Notes: generated by a model from the letters alone, not told the origin. Shown: positions 8,159 through 15,928, counted from the first letter of the stretch. The stretch: 38,217 nucleotides of DNA from Moorena sp. SS36440bin_2 (GCA_011524395.1 WTKN01000065.1:1-38217), one strand, 5' to 3'. Translations and numbers: made by a program.

Positions 8159-9013
8159 ATGCGTCGTTCACGAAATAATGATTGGAATGAAGAGATAAAT
8201 CTCTGGCCAGCTTTTACAGACTTAATGTCTAATGCCTTCATGATCCTGATCTTATTTTTGTTGCTCTCTATCCTGAAGTCTGTGCTGGCACAAAGTTCCT
8301 TGGAATCAACCATTGATGATCTCACCAGAAGTGAAGATGAAGTGGTGCAATTGGCAAGGGAGAATGCGGAATTACGAGCTAAGGCAGCTCGGGTTGATCA
8401 ACTTGAGCGTGGGGTGGCGGCTTGGAGAGCTAGGGCAAAGCGCTCAACTGTCCGCCAAAAGTCACTAGAACAACAGGTTAGGTCTTTGCAGGTACAGATT
8501 GCTGCAGCACCAAAACCACCAGATACACCTCCGATTATTGTAATCAAAGATCAGGGGAATTACCGATTTGATTCCGGCAGTGCGGAAATTCCCTCAGCGA
8601 TGAAGGATTATATTCGGCAGCAAATTGTCCCTGCTATTGAAAGCAATGCCAAGAATTATGAAATTAATGTAGTAGAACTGATTGGTCACACCGATGGTCA
8701 ACCTAATCTTGGTGCTGGCAATATCGACCAGACCATTGGGAATGTGGTTAATAAAAATTCCTCTATCAGTCAACTTAGACCAGGATCTAATGCTGATTTA
8801 GGACTGATGCGAGCTTTGGCAGTTGTGCAATTACTCCGTGAGATTCAAGCTAAAGAAGGGCGGCTCAAGGGGCTGCAATTTCGGGCTTATTCTGCAGCTC
8901 AGTTAATTTTACCTAATGGGCAAATTGCTCCGATTAGTTTAAAGGATGATCAAACTAGGCGCAGGATTGAAATTCGCTTTACTCGTCTCGGTAGGGTGAC
9001 AAATGTTCAGTAG
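8159..9013 (+). CDS. OmpA/MotB-type peptidoglycan-binding protein (ZorB-like)
   Basis: A 284-residue partner of the preceding MotA-type protein. A short cytoplasmic N-terminus precedes one transmembrane helix at about residues 22-44. D21 in WPAFTDLMSN sits at the helix start, where MotB and ZorB carry their ion-carrying aspartate. A coiled-coil linker (50-125) follows, then an OmpA-like domain (about 130-280). Its signature residues are visible: IGHTDG (175-180), N211 and R218 in NADLGLMRALAV, and the closing RRRIEIRF. The OmpA domain should anchor to peptidoglycan, giving a stator-like pair. It starts 50 bp after the first gene on the same strand, so the two form an operon. The gene is complete. 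Confidence 0.88.
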   Translation: MRRSRNNDWNEEINLWPAFTDLMSNAFMILILFLLLSILKSVLAQSSLESTIDDLTRSEDEVVQLARENAELRAKAARVDQLERGVAAWRARAKRSTVRQKSLEQQVRSLQVQIAAAPKPPDTPPIIVIKDQGNYRFDSGSAEIPSAMKDYIRQQIVPAIESNAKNYEINVVELIGHTDGQPNLGAGNIDQTIGNVVNKNSSISQLRPGSNADLGLMRALAVVQLLREIQAKEGRLKGLQFRAYSAAQLILPNGQIAPISLKDDQTRRRIEIRFTRLGRVTNVQ

Positions 9014-9106
9014 ATGAAGAGGAGACAATCTCACTAATCTGGTAAGAAAAGATACGTCAGCTGTCAGCCCTCAGCTGTCAGCTGAATGGTTACAAAGATG
9101 GTAGTC

Positions 9107-9216
9107 ATGAATTTGCGTTCGCTAGCCAACGCCCTTCGGGCTAATCGCCTTTGGCGCGGCTGAGGCCTTTGGCCACGCTACGCGAAGCTTCCGCGCTTAT
9201 GCGATCGCAAATTCAT
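9107..9216. repeat. 110-nt composite palindromic element with 16-bp terminal inverted repeats
   Basis: The ends 9107-9122 and 9201-9216 are inverted repeats of 16 bp with one mismatch (ATGAATTTGCG-T/A-TCGC). Inside are smaller palindromes such as CGCCCTTCGGGC-like and GCCTTTGGC. It fills most of the gap between the OmpA-type gene and the Uma2 gene and ends 18 bp before the latter's start codon. It resembles a miniature non-autonomous repeat. It carries a GCGATCGC octamer at 9201. Confidence 0.75.
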
Positions 9217-9234
9217 TGATAAGGAATAATCGCC

Positions 9235-9816
9235 ATGACCTATGTCGTAGATAAACAAAAAGACCAACGGCTAGTCCACTCCGGGGTAAGTTGGCATAAC
9301 TTCAAATCAATTCAAGCGGGGTTCGTCAACTCCCCAGGAATTCGACTGTTCTACTACAGGGGTGAGGTAGAAATATTGGCAGTTTCCCAAGAGCATGAAG
9401 CGTTCAGTGGTGTCATAGCACTGTTGCTGGGTACTTATTTTGTTGAAAAACAAATTGAGTTTACTCCAACCGGCAGCTTTACCCAACAGAAAGAAGGGGA
9501 AGCATCTGCACAAGCAGACCAATCTTACCTAATTGGTAGAGGGTCAGGAGTGATTGCAGACCTCTCTATTGAAGTTGTCTTTACCAGTGGTAATCAGAGC
9601 AAACTAAGTCGTTACCAAGCATTAGGAGTACCCGAAGTTTGGTTTTGGGAGGATGGTGTATTTGCTTTGTACCACTTGCGCTCTGATGGTTACGAAAAAA
9701 TTTCCCAGAGTGAAGTCTTGCCAGATTTGGATATTGACTTATTGTCTCGGTGTCTGATGATGGCTTCCAAAGTTGAAGCGATTAGGCACTTCAGACAAGC
9801 TATCTCTGAGACTTAG
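9235..9816 (+). CDS. Uma2 family (DUF820) restriction-endonuclease-like protein
   Basis: A 193-residue protein of the Uma2/DUF820 family, a PD-(D/E)XK nuclease fold hugely expanded in cyanobacteria with no settled role. Seen: the early segment RLFYYRGEVEIL and the EHEAFSGVIALLL helix. The core strand ADLSIEVVFTS comes next, then KLSRYQALGVPEVWFWEDG, which is the family's most typical stretch. In many members the core reads PDLxxEV followed by K about seven residues on; here D, E and K are kept. The ATG at 9235 has AAGGAA about 10 bases upstream. It follows the ZorAB-like pair on the same strand but is separated by 221 bp and a repeat element, so operon membership is uncertain. Confidence 0.85.
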   Translation: MTYVVDKQKDQRLVHSGVSWHNFKSIQAGFVNSPGIRLFYYRGEVEILAVSQEHEAFSGVIALLLGTYFVEKQIEFTPTGSFTQQKEGEASAQADQSYLIGRGSGVIADLSIEVVFTSGNQSKLSRYQALGVPEVWFWEDGVFALYHLRSDGYEKISQSEVLPDLDIDLLSRCLMMASKVEAIRHFRQAISET

Positions 9817-9838
9817 AAGAATCCTTAAGATTACTCCA

Positions 9839-9892
9839 GTAGGGTGTATTAGGGGAGCCTTCATTTTCCGCCTCGTAGCCAGGGTTGAGACA
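9839..9892 (+). repeat. Dispersed repeat, copy 2
   Basis: A copy of the repeat at 6308: GTAGGGTGTATTAGGGGAGC, then CCTCGTAGCC and a GGGTTGAGACAACCC palindrome, and at 9897-9945 two CCACCC(A)CGG-type stretches. A minus-strand open frame crosses this region but follows the repeat, not a gene. From 9950 to 10195 the sequence becomes strongly AT-rich, with no ORF that I can support. Confidence 0.5.
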
Positions 9893-10195
9893 ACCCGCCC
9901 CGTTCCACCCACGGGCAAGATGCCTATTCCACCCACCGGATCAAACAGCATGCATTGAGATTTACCCCCTACGGTTTTATAGTATTTGTATTTGAGATGT
10001 AAACTGAAAAGGTCTTTTTTGAGTTTGCTATAAAACTCTGGAGTTCTTTTCCCTGTTGCTTTTTGCCTCTTGCTTCTTGTCTTTTTCGACAATCTATAAT
10101 TTTACAACTCGTTTGAAAACGCTATTATCTATTTTAATTCAGCAATGCCTTAAATTTATACACAATAAATATTAAGTAATTTTAAGTTTTCAAAA

Positions 10196-10246
10196 AACAT
10201 CTTATTTTTATTGATTATTAAGAATAATCAATAAAAATAAGATGTT
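10196..10246. repeat. Perfect 24-bp inverted repeat with 3-nt loop
   Basis: The arms 10196-10219 and 10223-10246 are exact reverse complements over 24 bp around AAG. The composition is AT-rich (TTATTTTTATTGATTATT in the left arm). It ends 36 bp before the start codon of the small secreted protein, so it would fold in that gene's leader or lie over its promoter. On the minus strand the hairpin is followed by six T, so it could also stop leftward transcripts, although no minus-strand gene is nearby. Confidence 0.9.
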
Positions 10247-10282
10247 CTAAAATTATTTAACAAGAGATAAGTAGGAATCACG

Positions 10283-10642
10283 ATGTTAAAGAAATTAAGC
10301 ATTTTATCTGTTGCAACTATTGTAAGTATGACCCTAAACCAAGGATTAGCTAATGCAATAAGCGCAAATGGAGGTAGTACAGGTTGGCATGCTGTTAGTA
10401 GTGGGAGTGAGACAAGCTGTAACAATAAAGGTATAGAAAAAATGAATATTCTTGTCAATGGAGGAGAAATCGAAAAAACTGAATTTCACCCATGGCGCTT
10501 TAAAAGAGGAAATAACGTTATTTTTAATCTTGTATGTGCTCCCAAAGGTGATTATGTCAGGGTAGATGTTATTTGTGTGAATCCTTGTGACCGCAACACT
10601 TATCGTATACGCACTGTAATAGATGAACTTATGAACTGGTAA
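10283..10642 (+). CDS. Small secreted protein, four cysteines, unknown function
   Basis: A 119-residue precursor. The signal peptide is clear: MLKK, a hydrophobic core (SILSVATIVSMTL) and a likely cleavage after LANA near residue 25. The mature part of about 94 residues has four cysteines, one in ETSCNN, one in NLVCAP and two in VICVNPC, which may make two disulfides. The central part is beta-rich (NNVIFNLVC, DYVRVDVIC, YRIRTVID). AGGA six bases before the ATG supports the start. I do not recognise the family. Base composition is more AT-rich than the neighbouring housekeeping genes. A 24-bp hairpin lies in the leader and a Uma2 relic starts 7 bp after the stop, so the gene may be a newcomer. 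Confidence 0.75.
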   Translation: MLKKLSILSVATIVSMTLNQGLANAISANGGSTGWHAVSSGSETSCNNKGIEKMNILVNGGEIEKTEFHPWRFKRGNNVIFNLVCAPKGDYVRVDVICVNPCDRNTYRIRTVIDELMNW

Positions 10643-10648
10643 ATTCTA

Positions 10649-10714
10649 GCTTTCAAAGTGGCGTTCAGCAATTCCACAAACAGGCGATATCTCAGGCTTA
10701 GAAGAATCCTTAAG
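10649..10714 (+). pseudogene. Relic of the 3' end of a Uma2 gene plus flank
   Basis: The 53 bases 10649-10701 align with the last 54 bases of the Uma2 gene (9760-9816 region). Both begin GCTT-CAAAGT and both end with a QAIS-x-x stop reading: FHKQAIS here, FRQAISET there. The 18 bases CTTAGAAGAATCCTTAAG, spanning the stop, are identical at 9812-9829 and 10697-10714. The upstream part of the second copy is gone, replaced by the secreted-protein gene. This is a truncated duplicate, too short to be functional. Confidence 0.65.
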
Positions 10715-11027
10715 GTCAGCATTCAGCGGTCAGTCGTCAGCCCTGAAGCATTCCCGTAGCGTGGCTACAAGTCTTTGGCTGAATGCTGATAACTGATAGC
10801 TGAATGCTTACTTCTTAAGATTAGCCCGATTTAGTATCAACAAGCACATCTTAACAGAAAACTTTGTGGTATGGCTTTCTTATCCCCTTAAACGCAATAA
10901 ATATCACTCACTCCAGTGGTTGACAAATCTCGAGCGTGGGGATAAGCAAAATACTCGACTTAAAGTGTAAGCTAATTGGAAAAGCGATCAAGTCCATTAG
11001 CAGGTCTTTGGGTCATAGATATCGACA
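10715..11027. other. Intergenic region with dispersed repeat, no gene
   Basis: 10715-10805 holds alternating GTCAGCATTCAGCGGTCAG / GCTGAATGCTGATAACTG strings that can pair with each other into an imperfect long stem, with a CGTAGCGTGGCTAC palindromic core at about 10756-10769. From 10806 to 11027 I see no gene and no clear ribosome binding site for the ATG at 11028. Confidence 0.45.
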
Positions 11028-14000
11028 ATGGCTAAGAAGTACTGGGAATTTCTACTACAGAAAGAGGGGGAGCGCTCCTGGAAGCCAATCAAGTCTTCTG
11101 AGATCGAGATTGAATCCGGTCGGTATCGGATAGTGGCTCGTTCCAACCTGCCCAATACTGATGTGGAAATTTGCGTCATGTATCATAGCACAGAGCAAGT
11201 GCCACCCAAACGCAAGTCCCAGAAACGATGGCGTCGCACCAACTCAGAAGGGTTAATGGTGGTGATTCCTTTCACCACCATTAACCCTGGTCTGTGGAAG
11301 TTACGTTGCAGTAACGATATCATGGACGATTTTATGGGTGAGTCCTGGCGAAAATCCTTAGCGCTACAAGTCATACCCAAGGTCAAAGATGTAGAGACAC
11401 CTCCTAAAACCTCTGTATCCTCATCAGTAGCAGAATCTACCCCAGTAGAAGTCACCCCAGCAGAAGTCACCCCAGTAGAAATCACCCCAGTAGAAGCTAC
11501 CCAAACTGATACTCAGCCGCCTCATATAAACAATTCCCTGACTACACCTGAGCTAGGTGTTGATTATTCCTCCACCAATACTATTGCTAATGACCTCAAA
11601 GCAACAGATGCTAGCTCAGATGCTAGCTCAGATGCTAGTTCAGAGTTATCTAACCCTCAGGAGTACGAGAGTCAGATAACACCACCAGAGCAACAACCCA
11701 TAACCATTGCTGCACCAGAGTTACCTGTTGACCACGCCCAAGCACCAATTGGGGTTAGCCCAGAGGAATCTAGTCCCAGTCAAGAGACGGTTTTGGAAGA
11801 GCTAGAAGAGGTTTACCCAGAGGCACCGGTTAATCCTGACACCAACCAACAACTCACAGAAACTATCTCGGAAGACTTACCACTCCAATCGACTGTTGAG
11901 AATTCCATCATGGAGGAATCTCTGGAAACTTTGGAGCAACTACTACAACAGGTGCTTCAGCCAGTATTGGATGAGTTGGAAGATCGGGAATCTGAAGATA
12001 ACCAACAGCTAAGAAAAACCTCTGATTTAGATTGGGTTTCAGATACACAGGTTAATCAGTACGGTTTAACCCTAAGACTAGATAAGGAAATTTTCCTGGC
12101 AAGGCGAGGAGAGTCGTTGACTATCAAAGGAGAATTGGTAGTAGATAATGATAAAATTACTAATAATGGTGATAGTATAACAGTTAGTATTTTAGATAGT
12201 GTTTTAGAAAACTTATTCCCTGCTACCCTACGCTATCAATTGCGGTTTCCTCAAACAGGGAAACGTTTGTTAGATGTTGAGTACTCCCTATCTCAAGAGG
12301 AGTTATTTTTAGGATTTAGCCATAGTCTAGATATTCCCACGGATTGTCAAAGTGGTCTAATTTTAGGAAAAATTACCCTTTATAATTCACAGTCAACTCC
12401 TTTAGCCACTCAACAATTTACTGTTACAGCTAATGTAGAGGATTTATTAGAAGTAATTGTGCCAGGGAATCAGGGGATGCCAATGGAAACCATGGTAGTA
12501 CTGGCTAATCGGATCGCTGAATCTGCAAAACCTGATCAACCTGATCAAGAACTTCTCTTCTTAGATGAAGACCCCTTAGAGGAGACTACGCTGGATCTGG
12601 TTGAGCTACCCCAAAACCATCCATCTATGTTCTTGCAACCTATCTCTGGACGGTCTTTACCACCAAAACTTTACCACCATCAGCCGAGTGACATAACTGT
12701 TAAATCCCTGGAATTGCCGCGTTTTCCTACAATGCAGTCGGTTGCTGACCCTGAAGCACAGCACCAAGAGATCCAAGATAAGTCTAAAGCATCTGATTCA
12801 GTTTCCCTAGATGATCAAGAATCCTCCACTACAGCTAATCCAGAACTAGATAATCGAGAGCAAGATACTGGGTCAGAGTTACAGCTTCAAGACACAGTGC
12901 TTCAAGACACATTAGTTCAAGACACATTAGTTCAAGACACAGTAATTCAAGACACAGTAGAACAGTCGGAAGATAGTGCAGAAGATACTACTGAAGATAG
13001 TAATTTACAGATAAAGTCTGAGGTCTTATCTAATTCTAATGATGCTTCTGAAGTGCTGAGTAATTCCCTAACGGAATCTGAGGGAATCCGAACTACTGAG
13101 ATTAGTGAGATTGATGAATCTGAAACAGATGATCAGTTAGAGGATTCAGAATCGGTTGATACCCAATTCAAGAATTCCAAGGTAAACCAATTATTAAATA
13201 CTACGCGGAGGGAGACTTCAGATTCTGTACAAGATCCTGAGTCAATTGCTTTAGAAGAAGCTTTCCAAGCCTTAAACATGGAAGAGCGTTTTTGGTCACG
13301 GTTGAGTGCTTTAGCGGAAGATAATGAATTGATGGAATTGCTGAGGTTAGAATTATCCCCCGAGAGTAATCCTGCTGGGGAAGATCACTCAACAGTGGCA
13401 GATGAACAGAGGAATGAAACGGCTAGCAACCAAGAAGAGGTTAGGGAATTTCCAGAAAAGGTCTTGGAGTCAATCACAGAATCTCAGGATTTGTCCCTAG
13501 TTAGTTCAGAATTAGCAATGCCAGAGACACCCCCTAGAGTTAGTATTACTAGTCACGATTGGACGACTCAGGAAATTGTAGTAGACGATCGAGAAATAGC
13601 TCCACAACCGACAAAAGCTAAAGCAACTAACCAAGATGACTTGAAGGCTAAACTGGATAATCTTTCATCCCTAGAGTTGGATGGGACCTTAGCAGCACCG
13701 ACTTTATCAATACCAACTACTAGGGAGTTGCTTGCTGGAGAAAAGGTAATGGTTACTATAAAACTTCCGCCTAGTCAATCTCGTTTATGTATTAAATTGT
13801 GGGTTAAAGACGTGCAAACTCGCTCTCTGCTGCAGGAAACCCGTTCTATTATAGATTTACTCCCCAATGCGGCTGGGGAGCTAGAGGCAATGACTCAATT
13901 AGTTATACCCCAAGGCACGACTCAAATTAGAATTGAAGCGATCGCAATTAATTTGGAAAATCAGCAGGAGAGTCACAAGGCGGAATTGGAGTGTGTAGTT

Positions 14001-14033
14001 GTTCCTACTGACTTCTCTAGTACGGTTGAATAA
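11028..14033 (+). CDS. Large acidic protein with low-complexity repeats between folded ends
   Basis: A 1001-residue soluble protein with no signal peptide. Residues 1-115 are a compact, Trp-rich domain (YWEFLLQKEG, SGRYRIVARS, GLWKLRCSND). A long Glu/Ser/Thr/Pro linker follows, with 5-residue repeats (VEVTPAEVTPVEITPVE, near 130-155), an Ser-Asp-Ala-Ser repeat near 195, and five QDTxx repeats near 620-645. A beta-sandwich-like domain lies near 345-480 (GLTLRLDKEIFLARRGESLTIKG ...). The last 100 residues form another such domain (LLAGEKVMVTIKLPP ... LWVKDVQTRSLL). The layout suggests a scaffold or adaptor with two beta domains on flexible tethers. I recognise no named family. It is a long, intact frame with no in-frame breaks. 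Confidence 0.85.
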   Translation: MAKKYWEFLLQKEGERSWKPIKSSEIEIESGRYRIVARSNLPNTDVEICVMYHSTEQVPPKRKSQKRWRRTNSEGLMVVIPFTTINPGLWKLRCSNDIMDDFMGESWRKSLALQVIPKVKDVETPPKTSVSSSVAESTPVEVTPAEVTPVEITPVEATQTDTQPPHINNSLTTPELGVDYSSTNTIANDLKATDASSDASSDASSELSNPQEYESQITPPEQQPITIAAPELPVDHAQAPIGVSPEESSPSQETVLEELEEVYPEAPVNPDTNQQLTETISEDLPLQSTVENSIMEESLETLEQLLQQVLQPVLDELEDRESEDNQQLRKTSDLDWVSDTQVNQYGLTLRLDKEIFLARRGESLTIKGELVVDNDKITNNGDSITVSILDSVLENLFPATLRYQLRFPQTGKRLLDVEYSLSQEELFLGFSHSLDIPTDCQSGLILGKITLYNSQSTPLATQQFTVTANVEDLLEVIVPGNQGMPMETMVVLANRIAESAKPDQPDQELLFLDEDPLEETTLDLVELPQNHPSMFLQPISGRSLPPKLYHHQPSDITVKSLELPRFPTMQSVADPEAQHQEIQDKSKASDSVSLDDQESSTTANPELDNREQDTGSELQLQDTVLQDTLVQDTLVQDTVIQDTVEQSEDSAEDTTEDSNLQIKSEVLSNSNDASEVLSNSLTESEGIRTTEISEIDESETDDQLEDSESVDTQFKNSKVNQLLNTTRRETSDSVQDPESIALEEAFQALNMEERFWSRLSALAEDNELMELLRLELSPESNPAGEDHSTVADEQRNETASNQEEVREFPEKVLESITESQDLSLVSSELAMPETPPRVSITSHDWTTQEIVVDDREIAPQPTKAKATNQDDLKAKLDNLSSLELDGTLAAPTLSIPTTRELLAGEKVMVTIKLPPSQSRLCIKLWVKDVQTRSLLQETRSIIDLLPNAAGELEAMTQLVIPQGTTQIRIEAIAINLENQQESHKAELECVVVPTDFSSTVE
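12885..12959 (+). repeat. Five 15-bp coding repeats
   Basis: Five in-frame 15-bp units, each encoding QDT plus two variable hydrophobic or polar residues, inside the large acidic protein. Near identity of the units points to slippage expansion. A second set of 15-bp units (about 11442-11501) encodes VE-x-TP in the same gene. Confidence 0.85.
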
Positions 14034-14080
14034 TAAAGTATTTTATACAATTAGTTGATGTAAAAACTCCTCGGTTTGAG

Positions 14081-14177
14081 GGAACAGCGGATCTGGGAAC
14101 AGCGGATCTGGGAACAGAGAGTAGGGCGTAGGGCGTAGGGCGTAGGGAATATGGCATCAAAAATTATCACAATTCAT
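14081..14177 (+). repeat. Short tandem repeats and a 29-nt tag shared with 32970-32998
   Basis: 14081-14117 is two and a half copies of GGAACAGCGGATCTG. 14121-14148 is four copies of the heptamer GTAGGG(C/A). 14149-14177 is a 29-nt tag starting ATATGGCATCAAAA that recurs with two mismatches at 32970-32998, also behind GTAGGGA-type heptamers. This matches the STRR heptanucleotide repeats described in filamentous cyanobacteria. The block abuts the stop codon of the minus-strand gene at 14178. Confidence 0.8.
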
Positions 14178-14549
14178 TCATTTAATCCCGTTTTGTTCCA
14201 TATAATTCAGTAACCAGTTTGCGGCTGTGGCTCTGCGAGTTTGTCGAGGACCAAATTCTCCAATTTTGTAACCTTTGAAACCTAACTTTTTTTTCAATAG
14301 CTGTTTATTTTCTTTGGGTATTGAACGGGTTAGTTTTACTGTAGCAGGGCGGCTTTCGATGAAATTAGGTGGCTCGGGATAGTCTTCTTGCCATTCAGGA
14401 TTAACCTCAGTTATATCCCACTGCCCGGTAGTTGAGTTATAGCGATAACCTAGATAGTACCAAAGTAGTTTATTAACGGTATCGTCATCAATTTTTTCGT
14501 TTAAAATTGACCAAATTGTATTAGTATTAAGTGGCGGTAGTTCAAACAT
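14178..14549 (-). CDS. DUF1823-like conserved cyanobacterial protein
   Basis: A 123-residue soluble protein. Its features fit DUF1823, a cyanobacteria and plastid-lineage family of unknown function: an N-terminal TIWSILNEKIDDDTVN helix, then LLWYYLGYRYN and GQWDITEVNPEWQ, and a C-terminal RRATAANWLLNYM helix. The family assignment is from pattern memory. The ATG at 14549 is the first available start. It is transcribed against the large acidic gene (convergent, 144 bp apart) and divergently from the DMT transporter. Nothing is truncated. Confidence 0.8.
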   Translation of the reverse strand: MFELPPLNTNTIWSILNEKIDDDTVNKLLWYYLGYRYNSTTGQWDITEVNPEWQEDYPEPPNFIESRPATVKLTRSIPKENKQLLKKKLGFKGYKIGEFGPRQTRRATAANWLLNYMEQNGIK

Positions 14550-14681
14550 ATTTTAATTATTAATTAATTAGGAATTATCAAGGATTAAGTAAATTATAGA
14601 AAAGTTAGACTATTTGGGCTTTTTGACTTCCCTCCTGGTACCTCTGCCCGAATAATGGTAATGGTTGGGGATTGAAGCTGT

Positions 14682-15617
14682 ATGGCTATGAAAATTATAA
14701 AGCAGCCGCTGCGGTGGCAGGTGGGATTGGTTTTCTTGGCTGGTGTGTTGGCGATTTCCACATCAGCTATTTTTGCGCGATTAGCGATCGCATCCGCTGG
14801 GGTGAGTGGGGTAGGGTTTAGCCTGTTCGTGGCTGGGTCTCGCCTTACTATTGCGTCTATGCTACTGTTACCAGCTTTGCCAAAGCTCAGGCAAGCTCAG
14901 CTAGGTCCAGGTGCATTACTCTATGCCAGTGGGGCTGGTATTTGTTTAGCGCTACACTTTGTGACTTGGATTACTTCCTTGTCTTTTACTTCCATTGCCG
15001 CATCTACTACGTTAGTTACCACAACTCCGATTTGGGTTGCTTTAGTTTCTTGGCTGTGGTTAAAGGAAACACTAACTAGGCTGACGGTTTTGGGGATTGG
15101 TGTGGCGTTTGTAGGTGGTGTCTTGATTAGTTTGGCGGATGGGGCTTCTCTCAGTGCTGGGAGTAATCCTCTGTTGGGGAATTCTCTAGCATTGATCGGA
15201 GCGGTGATAGCAAGTTTGTATATACTGTTCGGACGTGAAGCACAGCAGCGGGGTTTGAGTCTCGGTAGCTATAGTGCTTTCGCCTACAGTATGGGGGCGT
15301 TGGTGTTGTTACTGTTATCCTTACTTTGGGGTGTTAGTTATCTCAATTATCCGGTAGCGGTTTACGTCTACATCTTGTTAATCGCAGTTTTCCCCCAAAT
15401 GGTGGGACATACTAGTTTTAACTGGTTGCTACGCTGGATTAATCCTACCCTGGTGACCCTGGCTATTTTGTTTGAACCCGTTGGTGCTTGCTTTTTGGGC
15501 TATCTGGTTTTTCAGGAAGTGCCAGGAGTATTGGTGCTGGTAGGTGCGGTAGTATTGTTAGTTGGGGTAGCACTAGCGGTTTTTGGATCTAATTTGAGAA
15601 AAGAGGTTGAAGGTTAG
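14682..15617 (+). CDS. DMT superfamily (EamA) transporter
   Basis: A 311-residue integral membrane protein with about ten transmembrane helices in two homologous halves, the layout of EamA-type drug/metabolite transporters. Seen: first-half segment ISTSAIFARLAIASAG, the STTLVTTTPIWVALVSWLWLKE motif typical at the TM3/TM4 junction (about residues 106-127), and the second-half counterpart NPTLVTLAILFEPVGACFLGYLVF (about 252-275). The substrate cannot be told from sequence; family members export amino acids, nucleobases or other small metabolites. A second ATG two codons in is an equal start candidate. Single gene, no operon partner. Confidence 0.9.
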   Translation: MAMKIIKQPLRWQVGLVFLAGVLAISTSAIFARLAIASAGVSGVGFSLFVAGSRLTIASMLLLPALPKLRQAQLGPGALLYASGAGICLALHFVTWITSLSFTSIAASTTLVTTTPIWVALVSWLWLKETLTRLTVLGIGVAFVGGVLISLADGASLSAGSNPLLGNSLALIGAVIASLYILFGREAQQRGLSLGSYSAFAYSMGALVLLLLSLLWGVSYLNYPVAVYVYILLIAVFPQMVGHTSFNWLLRWINPTLVTLAILFEPVGACFLGYLVFQEVPGVLVLVGAVVLLVGVALAVFGSNLRKEVEG

Positions 15618-15756
15618 TCAGTTGAACGCGCACCCGTGGGCTTTTGGCCAAGGTTAGTTGAAGGATTTCAGCGTGTATGTCACGCCCCCCAGGTCTGTAA
15701 GAGACTAAGCATAATTAAAAGGAATAGGTATTCTGAGCTACTCACGGGGTTACTGG

Positions 15757-15864
15757 CGCACGGAACAAGAATATAAGGACTTATTTGCAGCGAGTCGTTT
15801 TAAACTCGAACAACTCGTTTATACTAATAAAAGTCTAACAGTGATGGAGTTTACCCTTCCATAA
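15757..15864 (+). pseudogene. Relic of an O-methyltransferase 3' end
   Basis: Thirty-five codons and a TAA read RTEQEYKDLFAASRFKLEQL and end LTVMEFTLP. This is the characteristic C-terminus of class I SAM-dependent O-methyltransferases (the RTE-x-EY-x-xLF-x-x-xGF pattern). Upstream, the frame reads through unrelated sequence with no start or SAM-binding motif, and a short stretch SELLTGLLA in a shifted frame may be the preceding part after a frameshift. The rest of the gene (about 300 codons) is absent, so this is a decayed fragment. Confidence 0.7.
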
Positions 15865-15880
15865 AGATGTTTTTGACCTC

Positions 15881-15928
15881 AACTATCAGGTTTTAAACCT
15901 TAATTTTAATGTAGAAAACCTAATAGTT
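15881..15928 (+). repeat. 14-bp imperfect hairpin in the leader of the next gene
   Basis: AACTATCAGGTTTT (15881-15894) and AAAACCTAATAGTT (15915-15928) pair over 14 positions with one mismatch, around a 20-base AT-rich loop, followed by ATAAAAAATTAG. It lies 56 bp before the start codon of the second small secreted protein, echoing the hairpin before the first one at 10196. Confidence 0.65.

Noticed and set aside
6579-9816. Complete Zorya antiphage system
   Set aside because: Only ZorA/ZorB-like genes are present; none of ZorC, ZorD or ZorE is found upstream (hisS) or downstream (Uma2).
9739-10092. Minus-strand frame of 117 codons after Uma2
   Set aside because: It overlaps the Uma2 3' end and follows the dispersed repeat; the product has no protein-like pattern.
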